64,000 nucleotides of DNA from Nitrospirillum sp034653355 (GTDB lineage Bacteria > Pseudomonadota > Alphaproteobacteria > Azospirillales > Azospirillaceae): contig NZ_JAYEER010000004.1 in NCBI RefSeq assembly GCF_034653355.1, positions 2,418,001 to 2,482,000 on the forward strand. Reading direction: 5' to 3'. Numbering within the stretch: position 1 is the stretch's first letter; every line of letters starts with the position of its first letter. Shown piece after piece: positions 1 through 8,903 of this stretch. The notes beneath the pieces were generated by a model. It ran no database searches. It saw nothing but the letters and a program-made list of their open reading frames with translations, and had not been told where the DNA came from. Position numbers and translations under genes: made by a program.

Positions 1-1050
1 CGCCGGTGCCGGAGTCCAGCGTGCCGATGAGGGAGCCCTGGATGTCCGGGATCATCGTGGCGCGGGTGCCCGCCGCCGCGTTCATCTGCGCCAGCACCTC
101 GTTGGCGCCCTGGCCGTAGGCGTACCAGGTGGCGGTGACGCCACCGGCGCCGGCATACTCCAGCACCTCGCGGCCGTCGGCGTCGGTGAGGTAGACGGTG
201 GTCGTGCCGTTCACCGTCTTGGACTTGCGCCGGCCCTGGGCGTCGTAGGCGTAGGCGGCCGTCACCCCGCCGCCCGTGACCGAGACCAGCCGGTTCTCCG
301 CGTCATAGCCGTAGGTGAAGGTGCCGTCGCCCGTCAGGCTGCCGTTGCCGTCATAGCTGGGCGTGACCGCCCCCACCTGGCCGTACTGGTTGAGGGCGTT
401 GGGGGTGTAGGTCGTGGTGCCGGCCGTGGCGGGCTGCAGCAACCAGCTGCTGTCGCTGACGCTCTGGCCGATGCGCCGGTTGGTGGCGTCGTAGCTGTGG
501 GCGAAGGTGACGGAGCTGGGGCTGGGCGCGGCCTGCGCCGGGGCCGGGCTGTAGCCCACCGCCAGGGGCCGGTTCAGCGGGTCGTAGGTCCGGGTGGTGA
601 CGTAGCTGGCGCCGGTCGTCGGCGGGGCCAGGGCGGCGCCGGTGTCCGACACCCCCACCAGCCGGCCGCCGGGGTCGTAGGCGTAGGTCACCGTCGCCTC
701 GCCCGGGGCGGCCTTGCTCGCCAGGTGGTTCAGCGTGTCGTAGGTGTAGGTGAGCGTGTCGCCCTTGCGGGTCTTGCGCGTCAGCCGGTTGCCGTCGGCG
801 TCGTAGGTGTAGGCCTCGGTGGTGCCGTTGGGCCAGGTCATCGACGACAGCCGGTCGACGCCGTCATAGGCGTTGCCGGTGGTGTTGCCGGTGGCGTCGG
901 TCAGGCTGGCCTGGAGACCGTCCGGCGTGTAGGCGTACCGCACCAGGGGCGTGGCGGAGATCGCCGGATTGCCGACGCTGACCTGCCGGCCCAGCGCGTC
1001 ATAACCATAGGCCGTGACCCGGCGCAGCGGATCGGTTACGGCAGACAGCC
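1..1050 (-). pseudogene. Orphan RHS core fragment (5'-truncated, runs off left edge)
   Basis: This stretch is a second copy of the RHS core of the large rhs gene to its right. Positions 1-1050 align with 2489-3538 at a constant offset of 2,488 bp without indels except at the right end, and by eye differ at only about 3% of bases. It encodes the same YD-repeat and core residues on the minus strand but has no start, signal peptide or N-terminal half. Near its 5' border (about 1040-1050) there is a 4-base duplication (GCTG) relative to the parent copy, so the first codons are out of frame. The window ends before the tip-encoding part, so an alternative C-terminal tip should lie beyond position 1. 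Displaced rhs tips of this kind are known from Rhs/CDI toxin loci; that this one is such a reservoir is inferred. Confidence 0.8.
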
Positions 1051-1069
1051 AGCCGGTCGGCAACGTCTT

Positions 1070-1663
1070 TCAGCAAAGCAAACCGGACTGAGTTTCAGCT
1101 CTGTGTTGCACCGTTGAAAGAATGTTCTTCGGCCATGGCGGGTCTTGCATTATGCTCAAGAATGCGACGTCTTCCTCCTCCGTTCGCGCTTCCCTCTCCA
1201 AAAGCGGATGTGTCTTTATGACATTGGCGATCGCTCTGTCATAGGCAGTCACTCCGATTTCATCGATTGCAAATGCGCTTAACGAGTTTAGCGCATAACC
1301 CATTGCCTCCTTCAAATGGGCATCCTGTCCGTCAACAAGTAAACCGGCAATATCTGCGGCAACAAGAGCTGCATTTATGGCGAAAGAGGCTTCTTGATAG
1401 CCAAAATCTTCACTGTCTGGCGTTGCATCAAGAATATCTTCTCGGATTTTCGCCCAAGAAATTCCCTCTGACTTACTCGCTAAATATGCCCAGTATTCAC
1501 TGCGCGATTTTTCGAATACGGATAAATCACGTCCTTCCGAAAGGCAAAAGGAGCGCAAATCAGGTACCATTCTCTCATATAGAAGCGTTAGAAAGGCTAC
1601 CTTCTTGCCAACGGAGAACGAAAGAAGTCTTCTGGCAGTATCTTTCGATATAAGATTCATCAT
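1070..1663 (-). CDS. Putative immunity protein, DUF416/YjaG-like
   Basis: This 197-residue soluble protein is encoded 4 bp after the rhs stop codon, the usual place for the cognate immunity gene of a polymorphic toxin. The sequence resembles the DUF416 family (E. coli YjaG): an N-terminal KKVAFLTLLYERMVPDLRSFC block, then an acidic PDSEDFGY block and a helical segment with AAxxAADIAGLL and ALNSLSAFAIDEIG, in the same order as in YjaG. No signal peptide or membrane segment is visible, so it should act in the cytoplasm. Base composition is clearly more AT-rich than in most of the window, pointing to horizontal acquisition. The stop codon lies about 20 bp from the start of the orphan RHS copy. 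The family call is from memory of the fold pattern; the immunity role is inferred from position. Confidence 0.6.
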   Translation of the reverse strand: MMNLISKDTARRLLSFSVGKKVAFLTLLYERMVPDLRSFCLSEGRDLSVFEKSRSEYWAYLASKSEGISWAKIREDILDATPDSEDFGYQEASFAINAALVAADIAGLLVDGQDAHLKEAMGYALNSLSAFAIDEIGVTAYDRAIANVIKTHPLLEREARTEEEDVAFLSIMQDPPWPKNILSTVQHRAETQSGLLC

Positions 1664-1667
1664 CTGT

Positions 1668-4600
1668 TCATTGCTTCAACGGAGTTAACGGAGCGATCCC
1701 CTGTTCGCTAAGATAATTCGCACAACTAGGACAAATCGGACGACTGGCAGCGACCCCAGTTGGGGTTAACCCAAGAGACTGCGCCCCTTCAACTCCAGTC
1801 ACCTCAGCATGCCCGATGCCGCTAACACCAACCTCACCTTCCTGTAGCAGATTTATGACTGATTGTTCCAATGTCTTCGAGCTCGAACTAATCACCCGCA
1901 CACCTTCCTTAGTCTCGGTTACGGCGAGCGTCACAAATCTCTCACGTTGAATTTGACTTAATCCATTTTCAGCCAGTTGAGCAACACGTTCTGCGGCAGT
2001 CAGCCCCTCCACCACCGTACCAGCCGTCTGAGCCGCGCCGAACAGCCTCGCTGCAGCCGCCCCCGCAACCAACTCTTGCCCGTATCCGTAAACAAGCCCT
2101 GCCGCGGCACCGACAACGATGCCTGCCCGGTTGGCGGCGGTGCCCGAGTTCCAGAGACCCACGGCGCTGACGTCATACGCCTGCGTGGTGAAATTGAACC
2201 CCGCAGATGCCCCGTCCTGCACCAATCCGGTGGGGTCCGTCAGGTTCAGCGGGTCGTTGCTGACATAGGCGTAGAGATTGGCGCCGGCCGAGTATCCCGC
2301 CGGGTCCGGCTGCAGGAAGCGCCCCAGCGTGGGCGAGTAAGCCCGCGCCCGGTAGTCGTAGAGGCCGGAGGGTTGCGACGCGCTACCACCGGTCTCGGGG
2401 TCGAGGCGCTGGCCGGTGTAGCGGAAGGTGGCGCCGGCGTAGGCGGCGGGGTTCTCGCCGAAGGCGAGGTAGCCGACCTTGGTGAGGGCGCCGGTGCCGG
2501 AGTTGAGCGTGCCGATGAGGGAGCCCTGGATGTCCGGGATCATCGTGGCGCGGGTGCCCGCCGCCGCGTTCATCTGCGCCAGCACTTCGTTGGCGCCCAG
2601 GCCGTAGGCGTACCAGGCGGCCGTGGCGCCGCCGGCGCCGGCATACTCCACCACCTCGCGGCCGTCGGCGTCGGTGAGGTAGACGGTGGTCGTGCCGTTC
2701 ACCGTCTTGGACTTGCGCCGGCCCTGGGCGTCGTAGGCGTAGGCGGCCGTCACCCCGCCGCCCGTGACCGAGACCAGCCGGTTCTCCGCGTCATAACCAT
2801 AGGTGAAGGTGCCGTCGCCCGTCAGGCTGCCGTTGCCGTCATAGCTGGGCGTGACCGCCCCCACCTGGCCGTACTGGTTGAGGGCGTTGGGGGTGTAGGT
2901 CGTGGTGCCGGCCGTGGCGGGCTGCAGCAGCCAGCTGCTGTCGCTGACGCTCTGGCCGATGCGCCGGTTGGTGGCGTCGTAGCTGTGGGCGAAGGTGACG
3001 GAGCTGGGGCTGGGCGCGGCCTGCGCCGGCGCCGGGCTGAAGCCCACCGTCAGCGGACGGTTCAGCGGGTCGTAGGTCCGGGTGGTGACGTAGCTGGCGC
3101 CGGTCGTCGGCAAGGCCAGGGCGGCGCTGGTGTCCGACACCCCCACCAGCCGGCCGCCGGGGTCGTAGGCGTAGGTCACCGTCGCCTCGCCCGGGGCGGC
3201 CTTGCTCGCCAGGTGGTTCAGCGTGTCGTAGGTGTAGGTGAGCGTGTCGCCCTTGCGGGTCTTGCGCGTCAGCCGGTTGCCGTCGGCGTCGTAGGTGTAG
3301 GCCTCGGTGGTGCCGTTGGGCCAGGTCATCGACGACAGCCGGTCGACGCCGTCATAGGCGTTGCCGGTGGTGTTGCCGGTGGCGTCGGTCAGGCTGGCCT
3401 GGAGACCGTCCGGCGTGTAGGCGTACCGCACCAGGGGCGTGGCGGAGATCGCCGGATTGCCGACGCTGACCTGCCGGCCCAGCGCGTCATAACCATAGAC
3501 CGTGATCCGCAGCAGCGGATCGGTCACGGCCGACAGCCGGTCGTCGACGTCGTAGGCGTAGGTGGTGACGTTGCCATTGGCGTCGGTCGTGGTCGCGGTC
3601 TTGCCGGTGGGTGTGTAGGTGGCGCTGGTGGTCCGCGACAGGCCGGCCGACGATTGCTGCGTCCGCAGCAGGTGCCCGTCAGGGTCGTAGGTGTAGGCGG
3701 TGACGAGGACCTGGGCGGCGGCGGGCCCGGTCACGGTGGCCAGCCGGCGATCGGCATCATAGGTGCTGGTGGTGACGTTGCCGTTCGGGTCCGTGACCGA
3801 CACCACGTCGCCCAGGGCGCTGTGGGTGTAGGCGGTGGCTTGGTGCAGCCCGGCCACGTCGCGCACGACCGAGATCTGGTTGCCGGCGCCATCATAGCCG
3901 TAGGCGGTGACCACGCCCAGCGGGTCGGTCGCGGTCAGCACCTGGCCGTAGGCGTTGTAGGTATAACTGGATCTGGCGTTGTAATGCCCGGTGCCGCCGG
4001 CATCGGCGATGCTGGCCAGCAGGTTCCCGGTGGCGCGATCGTAGGCCATGGTCGCGACCAACCCCAGCGGATCGGTGACGCTGGTCGGTTTGTTCCAGGT
4101 GCCGTCGTAGTCATAGCGGGTGACCAGCGGCGCCAGCGGGGAGCCGGGCTTCGCGGGCCGCGTGACCGAGGCCAGGTTGTTGGCCCACGGATTGACCGTG
4201 GCGGCATAGGCGTAGGACGTGCTCCCCCGCTCGGGCAGCGTCGTCTGGACCAGCCGGTCGAGGCCGTCATACTGGCTGGCGGTCACGTTGACCACGCCAT
4301 TGCATTGCGCGGTGTCGGAAAAGACGTTCTGGGCGGTGTTGAGACCCTGGCCGGGGCAGGTGGAAAGCGCGCCGCCGTCCAGCACCCAATCGTCCTTGAC
4401 CGTCCGGCCGCGGTCGGTCTGGTAGGTCACATGCCGGTTGCCCAGCGCGTCGACGATCTCACTGCGCGAACTGGCGAAGTAGAGATTGGAGACATGGCCG
4501 CTGGCGTCGGCCTGCTGCCCCACCCGCCCCAGCGCGTCATACCAGTTGGTCACGAACGCGCCCGGATTGAACGGATAGAAGATCTGGGTCAGGCGGCCCA

Positions 4601-7600
4601 GCGTGTCGTAGGTGCCGGAGCTGTCGTAGGCGAAGCGCGTCGTGTTACCCAGCGGATCGGTGGCCGCCATCAGGTTGTGGTTGGCGTCATAGCCGTAGGT
4701 GGCGCTGCGCCCGGTCTCATCGGTCACCGCCGAGACATCGTCCCCGGCATAGGACAGGGTGAGGCTGCGCCCCAGGGTGTTGGCAACGGTGGCGAGACGG
4801 GATCCGGAATAGCCCAGGTTGACGGCCATGCCGTTGGGGAACGTCCAGCTTTGCAGCGCGCCAGCGGGACTGGGGCCGAAGCTCAGCACCTGGCCGTCCT
4901 TGGTCTGGTAGGTGAATTGACCGGCGGCCACCTGGTTGAACCGGACCGACGAGGCCGGGGGTGGGATGTAGGAGATGGCGGTCGCACCGTCCGCGTGGGG
5001 CAGGGCGACAAATTCCTCGGTGGTGTTCGGTTGGGTCACCATCACCACATTGCCGTCCAACTGGTCGGTGTACCAATGTGCCACCATCGACGAGATGGTC
5101 ATGGTCTGCGCCGTCGGCGTCACCGACAGCAGGTCCTGCATGACATAGAGGGCGGCGGCGGTGTTGGCGGCATTGACGGCCGGGGTGTCGCTGGGCCCCA
5201 GCGCGATATAGGGATCGCTTTGGACCTGCGCCGTGATGGCGTAACTGTGCCTCCAGGCGTTGCCCATCCCGGTGTCCGCGCCCGGGGTGGTGAGCCAACT
5301 GCCCGCAGCCGACTGGTAGGTGCGTGAGAAGGGCAACGCGTAGGGAAAATTCCCGCCGCCGGTCACCAGATCGGTGTGGTCGTAAAGGTAGGCGCCGGTC
5401 ACGCCGTCGACCGGCTCCGCCACCACCGGATTGGAGGGCGAGGGGATGGTGTTGACCAGCGAAATGGTCGTGCCAGTGTTCGCGGCCTGGGGGATCGTGA
5501 CCGCCGTGTTGTTGGGCGAGTTCGCGTCCGCCTGCCCAAAGAAGCCGCCCGACATGCCGCCCGTGATGATTTGGCCGACCACGAGGTCGCCGCCGGCAAG
5601 GGGGGCGATTGTCGTGAAACCGCCACCGGTCCATAGGCCGATAGCCAATTTCCCGTTCGAAGGAATCAGGATTTGTTGCCCACCGTTCACCGCGGCGGTG
5701 ATCTGGGAAAGGTCGCTCGCGTTATATTGGCCGGTAATCGCCGGCAGGATCGTATTGGTGTAGGTGTTTTGCCCGGAGGTCGTCGTCCCGTCCGCGAAAT
5801 AGGTGGTGTTGAGCGCCCCGGGATAGGCTGAGTTCATGTTGGAATCGACGATCTTGATCGTTGATGCGGCCGTCGCACCGATGACCGGTGCCTGGGTTTG
5901 CTCCAGAACACCGGACTTTAGCGAGGAGCTGGCCTCCTCCAGTGCCAAGAAAGCGGAAGCGATAGCGACGGGATAGGTATTGCCGCCTATCGCTATCGTT
6001 GGGCCACCGCTGTTCTGAGGTGTGACCCTATAGCGGTTGAGCGGCAGATCAACGTAGGGGGCACTGTTCGACGAACCTTGGATGGCGCTTTGCCCAGTAA
6101 TCCCCACCGCGAACAGGTATTGCGTGGTCGTCAGCGCCAACCGGTCGATGACCTGCTGCGTGCTCGAGTTCTCAGCGATCCAGCCATAGCCAATGGCGGC
6201 CAGGTTTTCCCCCATGACAGGCTCGGAGCCGACGCTGTTTCCCGCCGCTTGGGCTTGCAGCAGCAATTGCCGATGATAGTCGACCATGCCGCGCCCGGCC
6301 TGTCCGATACCAAGACTGATCACATAGGATCCTCCGGCGGCGACAGTCAGGGTCTTACAGCCGGTGACCCCGGTCGCGCAGCCGGATGACGAGGGCTGGC
6401 CAACCGACGTGACGGCCACCGGGATCGACCATTGAGTCCCTGGTGCGACGGCCGGGCCGACATTCGTGCACGTGCCGGCGCCAACGCAGCCAGGCGCCGC
6501 GCCGTCGATCAATAACGTCGGATAGTAGTTTGAGCCGCTTGGAGTCGAGAACACCGTAATGCGGTGTCCATAGACCTCGTCGGTATAGAGGACGATGGCC
6601 TGGGAAGACGATGCCCCCGGCATGGTGATCGAGATGGTCGCCCGACATGCGACCGCCGGGGTCACAGCCGGGCAAGTGGCGGGGAAGGCATTGGACGGTG
6701 TTAAACTCGGATATTGCGTCCGAATGGGGGAACCCGCCAGAGCGATGATCGACGAACCGCCGATGATGTTGCCAACCGACCATGTCCGATTTTGTTGATT
6801 GATGTAAGAAACGAGATTGGCGGCATATTTGGACAAATCGGCGCGAAGGCTGGAGTGATTGACGTTAGAAATCGCGCTGCTTGTGATCGTTCCTCCCGCA
6901 TCGTTCAGGAACTGCGTCCGATCGTACCCGAGGGCCGAAGCCAAGGTCGGAGCCCCCTGGCCCGACCAGAAGGCCGTCGTTATTGCATGCGCTTTAAGAG
7001 ATGGATTAAAATAATACCAAGTGCTGTTAAGCTTTATTGCCGCAACAAACCAAACAACATCTATTGATGTTAGGGACCCATCCGAGCCAACAACGGCATT
7101 CGCCCAAGGTATCCCGCCGCCGTTCAGCAGGCCCTCTATCGCCGCTGCGTCATTCTTGACATTGAGGAGATTCGAAAGCTGCGACCCGGATATCGCCTGT
7201 ATCAGTCCTTCGATAAATCCGGTTTGCGAGGTCGAATATCCAGCGGCGTTGAAAAGCGAGACGAGAAGGATGGCCTGGTCCGCATCGTTGCCCCGGCGAT
7301 CCAGAAGCGTGCCAAGCGCGCCCTTGTTGCTGCCGAAAAGCGGCTCGAATTCTATATTATTGTATACCCACTCGAAGATAAGGTCGGGGTCGCACTTGAG
7401 CGCGTAGGCCAGTGCCGCGATGGGGTTGGGCTGGCCGCTACCGGCCGCGCATACCCCAGGCGTTTGGGCGCCGGCCAACAACGATGTGGGCTCCGCCGTC
7501 CGGCCTATTTTGCTCTGCGTCTCCCCCTTGGCCGGCGCAGGGCTCGCTGTTCCCGTGCCTGACTGAGGCAGCTGGATCGCCAGCCGAGGGGCGTCGCGTG

Positions 7601-7745
7601 CTATGGCAACCGCCGACGGCTTCGGATTGACTGTTATCATGGTGCCGAAGGGCGGCGGGTCGGACGATCCGGGGGCGTCAGCGGCAGCCGCGTTCAGGCA
7701 GAGGAGGAGGGGCGCGACTGCAAGCGCCTTGATAAAGCGAAACAT
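1668..7745 (-). CDS. Sec-exported RHS/YD-repeat protein with deaminase-like C-terminal tip
   Basis: This is a 2,025-residue RHS-family polymorphic toxin candidate. It has a Sec signal peptide (about residues 1-23, ending LCLNAAAADA) and a transglutaminase-like segment around 100-175 that lacks the catalytic Cys (GNDADQA). A DUF6531-like entry (PVDGVTGAYLYDHTDL) follows near 780, then many YD repeats to about 1,800 and the core end (GRFLQPDPAGY...DPTGL) near 1,840. The final 184 residues are a variable tip with a deaminase-type signature: GHAE near 1980 and PICPSC near 2005, as in YwqJ/MafB19-like deaminases. The ATG at 7745 is preferred over a GTG at 7751 because GGGAG lies 5 nt upstream. No vgrG, PAAR or T6SS gene is nearby, and the signal peptide argues for Sec export. 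The S74 gene lies just upstream and the putative immunity gene just downstream. Confidence 0.88.
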   Translation of the reverse strand: MFRFIKALAVAPLLLCLNAAAADAPGSSDPPPFGTMITVNPKPSAVAIARDAPRLAIQLPQSGTGTASPAPAKGETQSKIGRTAEPTSLLAGAQTPGVCAAGSGQPNPIAALAYALKCDPDLIFEWVYNNIEFEPLFGSNKGALGTLLDRRGNDADQAILLVSLFNAAGYSTSQTGFIEGLIQAISGSQLSNLLNVKNDAAAIEGLLNGGGIPWANAVVGSDGSLTSIDVVWFVAAIKLNSTWYYFNPSLKAHAITTAFWSGQGAPTLASALGYDRTQFLNDAGGTITSSAISNVNHSSLRADLSKYAANLVSYINQQNRTWSVGNIIGGSSIIALAGSPIRTQYPSLTPSNAFPATCPAVTPAVACRATISITMPGASSSQAIVLYTDEVYGHRITVFSTPSGSNYYPTLLIDGAAPGCVGAGTCTNVGPAVAPGTQWSIPVAVTSVGQPSSSGCATGVTGCKTLTVAAGGSYVISLGIGQAGRGMVDYHRQLLLQAQAAGNSVGSEPVMGENLAAIGYGWIAENSSTQQVIDRLALTTTQYLFAVGITGQSAIQGSSNSAPYVDLPLNRYRVTPQNSGGPTIAIGGNTYPVAIASAFLALEEASSSLKSGVLEQTQAPVIGATAASTIKIVDSNMNSAYPGALNTTYFADGTTTSGQNTYTNTILPAITGQYNASDLSQITAAVNGGQQILIPSNGKLAIGLWTGGGFTTIAPLAGGDLVVGQIITGGMSGGFFGQADANSPNNTAVTIPQAANTGTTISLVNTIPSPSNPVVAEPVDGVTGAYLYDHTDLVTGGGNFPYALPFSRTYQSAAGSWLTTPGADTGMGNAWRHSYAITAQVQSDPYIALGPSDTPAVNAANTAAALYVMQDLLSVTPTAQTMTISSMVAHWYTDQLDGNVVMVTQPNTTEEFVALPHADGATAISYIPPPASSVRFNQVAAGQFTYQTKDGQVLSFGPSPAGALQSWTFPNGMAVNLGYSGSRLATVANTLGRSLTLSYAGDDVSAVTDETGRSATYGYDANHNLMAATDPLGNTTRFAYDSSGTYDTLGRLTQIFYPFNPGAFVTNWYDALGRVGQQADASGHVSNLYFASSRSEIVDALGNRHVTYQTDRGRTVKDDWVLDGGALSTCPGQGLNTAQNVFSDTAQCNGVVNVTASQYDGLDRLVQTTLPERGSTSYAYAATVNPWANNLASVTRPAKPGSPLAPLVTRYDYDGTWNKPTSVTDPLGLVATMAYDRATGNLLASIADAGGTGHYNARSSYTYNAYGQVLTATDPLGVVTAYGYDGAGNQISVVRDVAGLHQATAYTHSALGDVVSVTDPNGNVTTSTYDADRRLATVTGPAAAQVLVTAYTYDPDGHLLRTQQSSAGLSRTTSATYTPTGKTATTTDANGNVTTYAYDVDDRLSAVTDPLLRITVYGYDALGRQVSVGNPAISATPLVRYAYTPDGLQASLTDATGNTTGNAYDGVDRLSSMTWPNGTTEAYTYDADGNRLTRKTRKGDTLTYTYDTLNHLASKAAPGEATVTYAYDPGGRLVGVSDTSAALALPTTGASYVTTRTYDPLNRPLTVGFSPAPAQAAPSPSSVTFAHSYDATNRRIGQSVSDSSWLLQPATAGTTTYTPNALNQYGQVGAVTPSYDGNGSLTGDGTFTYGYDAENRLVSVTGGGVTAAYAYDAQGRRKSKTVNGTTTVYLTDADGREVVEYAGAGGATAAWYAYGLGANEVLAQMNAAAGTRATMIPDIQGSLIGTLNSGTGALTKVGYLAFGENPAAYAGATFRYTGQRLDPETGGSASQPSGLYDYRARAYSPTLGRFLQPDPAGYSAGANLYAYVSNDPLNLTDPTGLVQDGASAGFNFTTQAYDVSAVGLWNSGTAANRAGIVVGAAAGLVYGYGQELVAGAAAARLFGAAQTAGTVVEGLTAAERVAQLAENGLSQIQRERFVTLAVTETKEGVRVISSSSKTLEQSVINLLQEGEVGVSGIGHAEVTGVEGAQSLGLTPTGVAASRPICPSCANYLSEQGIAPLTPLKQ

Positions 7746-7757
7746 CGCCACTCCCGA

Positions 7758-8483
7758 TCAATGTGCCGCCGGCTTCGTGTTCTTCAACGCGGCGATCTCG
7801 GTTTTCAGCGCTTCTATTTCCGCTTGCTGTTCTTGAATGGCCCGAACCAGCAGCGGCGTCAGTCGCCCATAATCGACACCCCAAGGCTGAACCGCTGGGT
7901 TGTCCCCGCCAACACTCACCGCCTGAGGGTATATTTTGTAAAGATCCTGAGCGATGACTCCCTGAGTGGGTGTTTTTTTGGGATCATTCAGGTAATTATA
8001 GTCGTCGATCTCTATTTTATTGATAATATCAAGACCGTGACTTGTGGGACGGATATTTTCTTTCAGGCGGCGGTCAGAAGTCGTATTATATGAAGTGCCG
8101 GAGCTTGTTGTTGCAATTGTACCGATCACGCTCCCCGCCGCGTTGAAAAATACCAGGGGAAATGGTAGGGCATCGGAGCTTTGTTTCCACGCTGAGCCGT
8201 AATTGTGGCCGCCTGCTCCGTATCCACTAATGATAAGGCTAGCCCCTCCCGTCGCCGTAGCACCCGTAATATTAAGTGCGCCGCTCATAGTGACACTGCC
8301 CATAAACGACGGATTATTGATCGGCGCGAAGCAGGTTGTGACGCTGGTGAAGTTACTATTTATCGCATTGGCATCCGCCGTCTGCCCGTTGGTGAACGTG
8401 TAAGGGAAATTTGGACACGCGGCATAGGACGGCACGGCGAAGAGTGCCGACAAAACAAGTCCGCAGAAAACTCCCTTGAGCAT
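7758..8483 (-). CDS. Exported protein with peptidase S74 (intramolecular chaperone) domain
   Basis: This 241-residue protein has a Sec signal peptide (residues 1-21, ending VPSYA). A short beta-rich Gly/Ser/Thr region follows (about 60-130), then a C-terminal S74 domain. That domain has the sequence TSDRRLKENI with the Ser136/Lys141 dyad expected for self-cleavage. It continues with GVIAQDLYKIYP and a final coiled coil (about 205-235, LLVRAIQEQQAEIEALKTEIAALK). S74 domains are best known from phage tail spikes and fibres, where they trimerise the preceding stalk and cut themselves off. The start codon follows a strong AAGGAGAA. Only 12 bp separate the stop from the rhs start, so the two are almost certainly one operon. 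A role in folding or presenting the RHS protein is inference. Confidence 0.8.
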   Translation of the reverse strand: MLKGVFCGLVLSALFAVPSYAACPNFPYTFTNGQTADANAINSNFTSVTTCFAPINNPSFMGSVTMSGALNITGATATGGASLIISGYGAGGHNYGSAWKQSSDALPFPLVFFNAAGSVIGTIATTSSGTSYNTTSDRRLKENIRPTSHGLDIINKIEIDDYNYLNDPKKTPTQGVIAQDLYKIYPQAVSVGGDNPAVQPWGVDYGRLTPLLVRAIQEQQAEIEALKTEIAALKNTKPAAH

Positions 8484-8588
8484 CCTGTTCTCCTTCAGCT
8501 GAACCGGATATCCGGCGGCTCCAACGATTGCTAAAATAGGATTGATGGCGTCTGTCCATTGCCAGGAAGAACGTGGGTGGGACGGCAG

Positions 8589-8903
8589 TCAGCATCCTCC
8601 CGGGACGTTTTGAGACCATTGCCCCGCGCCCCAAGTGACAGGATTGCTGTGCGCTGACGTGTTGAGGCAAAGCGGCTGCGTGTTGACGTTGACGGTCTGC
8701 TGCGTCCGGTTCCCGTTGGCATCATAGAAGTAGTACACGATAGCGCCGGTATCGTAGTTAACAGACGTCACGCGACCCAAAAAGTCATAGGTATATGTGG
8801 CCGATCCGTTTGCCGCAACGGCTGTACATTTGATAAAAGCAATGGAAAATGCCAAAACAATAAGGAGTGATATTGATAACTTTCTGAGCAAGGTCCATTG
8901 CAT
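8589..8903 (-). CDS. Mini YD-repeat exported protein
   Basis: This 104-residue protein has an N-terminal hydrophobic export signal (about residues 8-30). It then carries a single YD-repeat unit, YTYDFLGRVTSVNYDTGAIVYYFYDANGNRT, and a short Cys-containing tail. It is far too short to form an RHS shell. The ATG at 8903 is chosen because AAGGGAAA lies about 9 nt upstream; a TTG at 8930 is possible. It is the first gene of the leftward locus, followed after about 105 bp by the S74 gene. It may be a remnant of an older rhs gene or a real small partner or decoy of the RHS protein; the sequence does not decide. AT-rich codon use matches the neighbouring accessory genes. Confidence 0.6.
   Translation of the reverse strand: MQWTLLRKLSISLLIVLAFSIAFIKCTAVAANGSATYTYDFLGRVTSVNYDTGAIVYYFYDANGNRTQQTVNVNTQPLCLNTSAHSNPVTWGAGQWSQNVPGGC

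Noticed and set aside
1977..5327. 1,116-codon open frame on the plus strand antisense to rhs
   Set aside because: Gly/Val/Arg-rich shadow of the YD repeats, which are GC-rich and repetitive; no start signal or domain.
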